Assembly (NCBI GenBank): GCA_905182995.1
Contig: CAJJDP010000140.1
Location: 62,001 to 126,000 of the forward strand
DNA: 64,000 bases
Direction: 5' to 3'
From: Paramecium octaurelia
Taxonomy: Eukaryota > Ciliophora > Oligohymenophorea > Peniculida > Parameciidae
Made by a program: the position numbers and the translations under genes. Within the stretch, counting starts at the first letter, position 1; the number at the start of each line of letters is the position of its first letter. Shown here piece after piece: positions 63,331 to 64,000 of the stretch. The notes beneath the pieces are model-generated. The model saw nothing but the letters and a program-made list of their open reading frames with translations, made no database searches and was not told the DNA's origin.

Positions 63331-64000
63331 TCATTTAGCCTTGATATCTAGTACTTATTAAAATTTAGATTCTTTGGGCTTTCCATATTTTTATTCAAAT
63401 TCTTTAGCTTTTAATCTTTGAGCATCTTCTAATTTTTATTATAAGAACTATTGAGAAGATTTACTCTATTGCAATCTTCCCAATAATAGTGTTTCTTATT
63501 GTTCCAAATAATTCATTAAATTTTCTTAATCCATCATAGATTTAGATAGCTGATGCTTAACATTTTTTTACTCTTATTCAAATTTCTTTACTCTCTCATC
63601 CCAATATAATTAATAATTGTATTTAGATTAAAATTCATTTAATTAGACTTTATTCCTGTTTGTTCTTTTTTCCTAATACATCTATAGTTTCTGTTCTTCG
63701 ATCGATTTCTAATGAATGCTACTAATCTTCTTCATATATTTAGCTTGTTCTTCACGTTCCTTTTCGACTTATGCTTTAGCTGTTTTAATCGCCTTATTGA
63801 GTTAGAACCTCTTGATAAAGTTATCATCCTTTTTCCTTTGCTCAGTCAGTGGATCATAAAGAGATTCCTTAGCTGATTTTAGCTATAATAAAAGATAATG
63901 TTCAAATTACTTCATCCACTATTTCGTCATGAAGTTTTTTCTTTTTATATACAATTTCTAATTTTTTATTCGGAGGTCTCAATAGTTATTATTATTTAAT
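63331..64000 (-). CDS. coiled-coil protein, 5' end outside window
   Basis: Minus-strand frame entering from the right edge; one 28-nt intron (GTAATT...TTATAG) near 63,880 gives 213 residues to TGA 63331-63333. The product is highly charged helix throughout (AKAQVEKEREEQAKYMKK, LQQKLEDAQRLKAKEFE), ending in KESKFQQVLDIKAK. No domain is visible in the part present; the start lies beyond the window. Confidence 0.7.

Overview
The window reads as macronuclear DNA of a Paramecium-type ciliate. Genes only make sense if TAA and TAG are read as Gln and TGA is the sole stop. The DNA is AT-rich, genes are packed on both strands with gaps often under 150 bp, and coding regions are cut by tiny introns (mostly 19-36 nt, GTA...TAG). 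After splicing with these introns almost every gene closes to an exact multiple of three ending in TGA, which is the main evidence for the models below. I see no transposon, virus-like element or CRISPR array.

Layout. 1-4.3 kb: a Cys-rich PSA-repeat surface-antigen gene running off the left edge, with a small coiled-coil gene just upstream. 4.9-10.3 kb: a small coiled-coil gene, a protein kinase, a single-TM protein, a RING/B-box/coiled-coil/LRR protein, a coiled-coil protein and tRNA-Val(UAC). 10.8-20.4 kb: NOT4-like RRM/CCCH protein, thioredoxin-fold protein, citrate synthase, Mago nashi, HMG-box protein, two unknown proteins, NEK-like kinase, and a protein with a Lys/Ser/Ala-rich tail. 20.4-27.5 kb: a CDPK with an acylation motif, an ABCG half-transporter, full-length DDI1 (UBL, protease, UBA) with a polyQ tract, and a divergent Rab-like GTPase. 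27.7-35.7 kb: mostly uncharacterised coiled-coil or low-complexity proteins, a gene with an in-frame TGA, and a MYB/SANT protein. 35.9-41.1 kb: a two-TM protein, a coiled-coil protein and two adjacent Derlin-like rhomboid pseudoproteases. 41.4-48.2 kb: a membrane protein with two in-frame TGAs, an organellar-type Met-tRNA synthetase, two unknown proteins, a small HTH protein and a protein with an acylation motif. 49.8-57.9 kb: one giant IQ-motif protein that contains an exact 1,324-bp duplication around a single N, almost certainly an assembly fault. 58.2-64.0 kb: EMC2, a 981-residue coiled-coil protein, and a coiled-coil gene running off the right edge.

The genes do not form a pathway, as expected for a eukaryotic chromosome. 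A loose protein-quality-control theme can be seen (DDI1, Derlin-like pair with a p97-binding motif, EMC2), but I take it as coincidence unless expression data say otherwise. Intron positions are inferred by eye from frame continuity and splice motifs; no alignment or search was run.
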